Positions 63,235 through 64,000 of a stretch of DNA of 64,000 nucleotides are shown here, one piece after another (the first letter of the stretch is position 1; the number at the start of each line of letters is the position of its first letter). This stretch comes from Clostridium sp. C2-6-12 (GTDB taxonomy: Bacteria > Bacillota > Clostridia > Clostridiales > Clostridiaceae). The notes beneath the pieces are model-generated. The model made no database searches. It saw nothing but the letters and a program-made list of their open reading frames with translations, and was not told where the DNA came from. The stretch covers positions 1 to 64,000 of the forward strand of contig NZ_JAABNP010000010.1 of assembly GCF_009928485.1 (NCBI RefSeq), written 5' to 3'. Made by a program: the position numbers and the translations under genes.

Positions 63235-64000
63235 CTAAATAACTCTGAACTCTGAACCCCGAGATCTTAACTGATCAAAGTATTCTTCTAATAATTCTAT
63301 AAATTTAATCATATTCTCTGGATAAATTTGTCCAATATTTGCTATTCTAAAAGTGTCTTCAGAAGCTATTTTTCCAGGATAAATTGTAAATCCTCTATTA
63401 TATAAATAATCATGTAACTCTTCAAATGAATATCCTTCTGCTTTGGGTTCAATGATTGAAGTTAATAGCTTAGAAGATGATTCTTCACAAACTAATTTCT
63501 TTAAATTAAGTTTATCTAATCCTTCCCAAAGAATTTTACAGCATTCTTTATATCTTTCATTTCTCTTTTCAATAGTTTCTTCTTTTGCTTCAATTATAGC
63601 TTGTTTTAGCCCGTATAATACTTGTACAGGTGGAGTGAATCTCATTTGGTAATTATCTTTAAAATATAAATATTGCTTATATAGGTTTAAATAAAGGTTC
63701 CTTGGTTTAATATTTTTAGTTTTCTCTAATGCTTCTTTATTTGCTATTACAAAACTTATTCCTGCCATTCCTTGTATGCATTTATTTGAACTAGAAGCTA
63801 AATATTCTATATTCATTTTGTACATATCAATTGGAATTCCTGCAAAAGAACTCATAGCATCAACAATCATTTCTATTTTATATTTTCTACAAAGTTCCCC
63901 TATTGCTTGAACATCATTTAGTATTCCTGTAGTTGTTTCATGATGAATTAAAGCTAAATGACTTATCCTTTTACCACCATTGTTTCCGTTTAAATTATAA
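63235..64000 (-). CDS. phnW: 2-aminoethylphosphonate--pyruvate transaminase, second copy (5' part outside window)
   Basis: Open reading frame continues through the right edge (64000), so at least 255 residues are visible. It is closely related to the copy at 185: HLALIHHETTTGILNDVQAI, IVDAMSSFAGIPID, the PLP lysine in SSSNKCIQGMAG, and TPPVQVLYGLKQAIIEAKEE. By eye the two are about 70% identical. It has an extra Gly/Asn-rich patch before ISHLALIHH. The C-terminal tail (FDQLRSRGSEFRVI) departs from the other copy and is read from a repeat element end. The rest of this locus, possibly a second AEP pathway, lies beyond the window. Confidence 0.88.
   Translation of the reverse strand, partial: YNLNGNNGGKRISHLALIHHETTTGILNDVQAIGELCRKYKIEMIVDAMSSFAGIPIDMYKMNIEYLASSSNKCIQGMAGISFVIANKEALEKTKNIKPRNLYLNLYKQYLYFKDNYQMRFTPPVQVLYGLKQAIIEAKEETIEKRNERYKECCKILWEGLDKLNLKKLVCEESSSKLLTSIIEPKAEGYSFEELHDYLYNRGFTIYPGKIASEDTFRIANIGQIYPENMIKFIELLEEYFDQLRSRGSEFRVI
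63236..63273. repeat. Truncated end of a CAGTTAAG-type repeat element inside the second phnW gene
   Basis: On the minus strand it reads CAGTTAAGATCTCGGGG then TTCAGAGTTCAGAGTT, resembling the CAGTTAAGAG end of the element at 47035. It codes for the last residues and stop of the transaminase. Confidence 0.55.

Overview
The window is AT-rich DNA with short intergenic gaps, strong AGGAGG-type ribosome binding sites and clostridial gene content: pyruvate:ferredoxin oxidoreductase, flavodoxin, CheC/CheD/FliY chemotaxis, a FapA-family protein and the CsrA-FliW pair. It looks like a solventogenic, cluster I Clostridium of the C. beijerinckii / C. butyricum type. The genus is well supported; the species is a guess. 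Nearly all genes lie on the minus strand, so transcription mostly runs from high to low coordinates.

Layout, by coordinate. (1) 185-13566: an operon-like island directly downstream of flagellin. It encodes three large multidomain glycosyltransferases (with TPR and methyltransferase parts), a small helical protein, a CDP-glycerol-phosphotransferase-like enzyme, a nucleotidyltransferase and the three-step 2-aminoethylphosphonate (AEP) pathway: PEP mutase, phosphonopyruvate decarboxylase, AEP transaminase. (2) 13721-22252: the late flagellar regulon flgM-flgN-flgK-flgL-fliW-csrA-flaG-(unknown)-fliS-fliD-fliT-like, then flagellin. Sigma-28 type promoters precede flgM, flagellin and the glycosyltransferase island. 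(3) 22492-25139: an accessory insert with a phage replisome organiser-like gene and a HipA-like kinase with a small partner. (4) 25296-36046: the chemotaxis and motor-switch operon fapA-cheW-cheD-cheB-cheR-cheA-cheC-cheY-cheW-fliM-fliY. (5) 36167-58051: metabolism and housekeeping, including class IV and aspartate-type aminotransferases, a DUF1292 protein, PFOR, flavodoxin, murG, recJ, a DJ-1 protein, parC/parE, a processive GT2, rhomboid protease and PepF. (6) 58387-63169: a small membrane protein, a partial dlt set (dltD, a previously easy-to-miss dltX-like 47-residue ORF, dltB) and a zinc/manganese-type ABC transporter with a palindromic operator. (7) 63235-end: the 3' part of a second AEP transaminase gene.

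How the parts fit: the sigma-28 promoters, the CsrA/FliW pair and two CsrA-type GGA motifs in the flagellin leader tie flagellin supply to filament assembly. The AEP island shares the sigma-28 signal. The most economical reading is that flagellin carries a glycan decorated with a phosphonate: AEP would be activated as a CMP derivative and transferred by the glycerophosphotransferase-like enzyme. This resembles in logic the phospho-amino-acid glycan locus of C. difficile flagellin, but with a C-P compound. This is inference from gene content.

Two families of small intergenic repeats run through the window. One is about 110-165 bp with CAGTTAA.../...TTAACTG ends and internal hairpins. The other is about 60-80 bp with a GGCATAGCC-like hairpin whose two copies differ by compensatory changes. 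Several copies provide the stop codon or last residues of the adjacent gene. I saw no tRNA, rRNA, CRISPR array or transposase gene.
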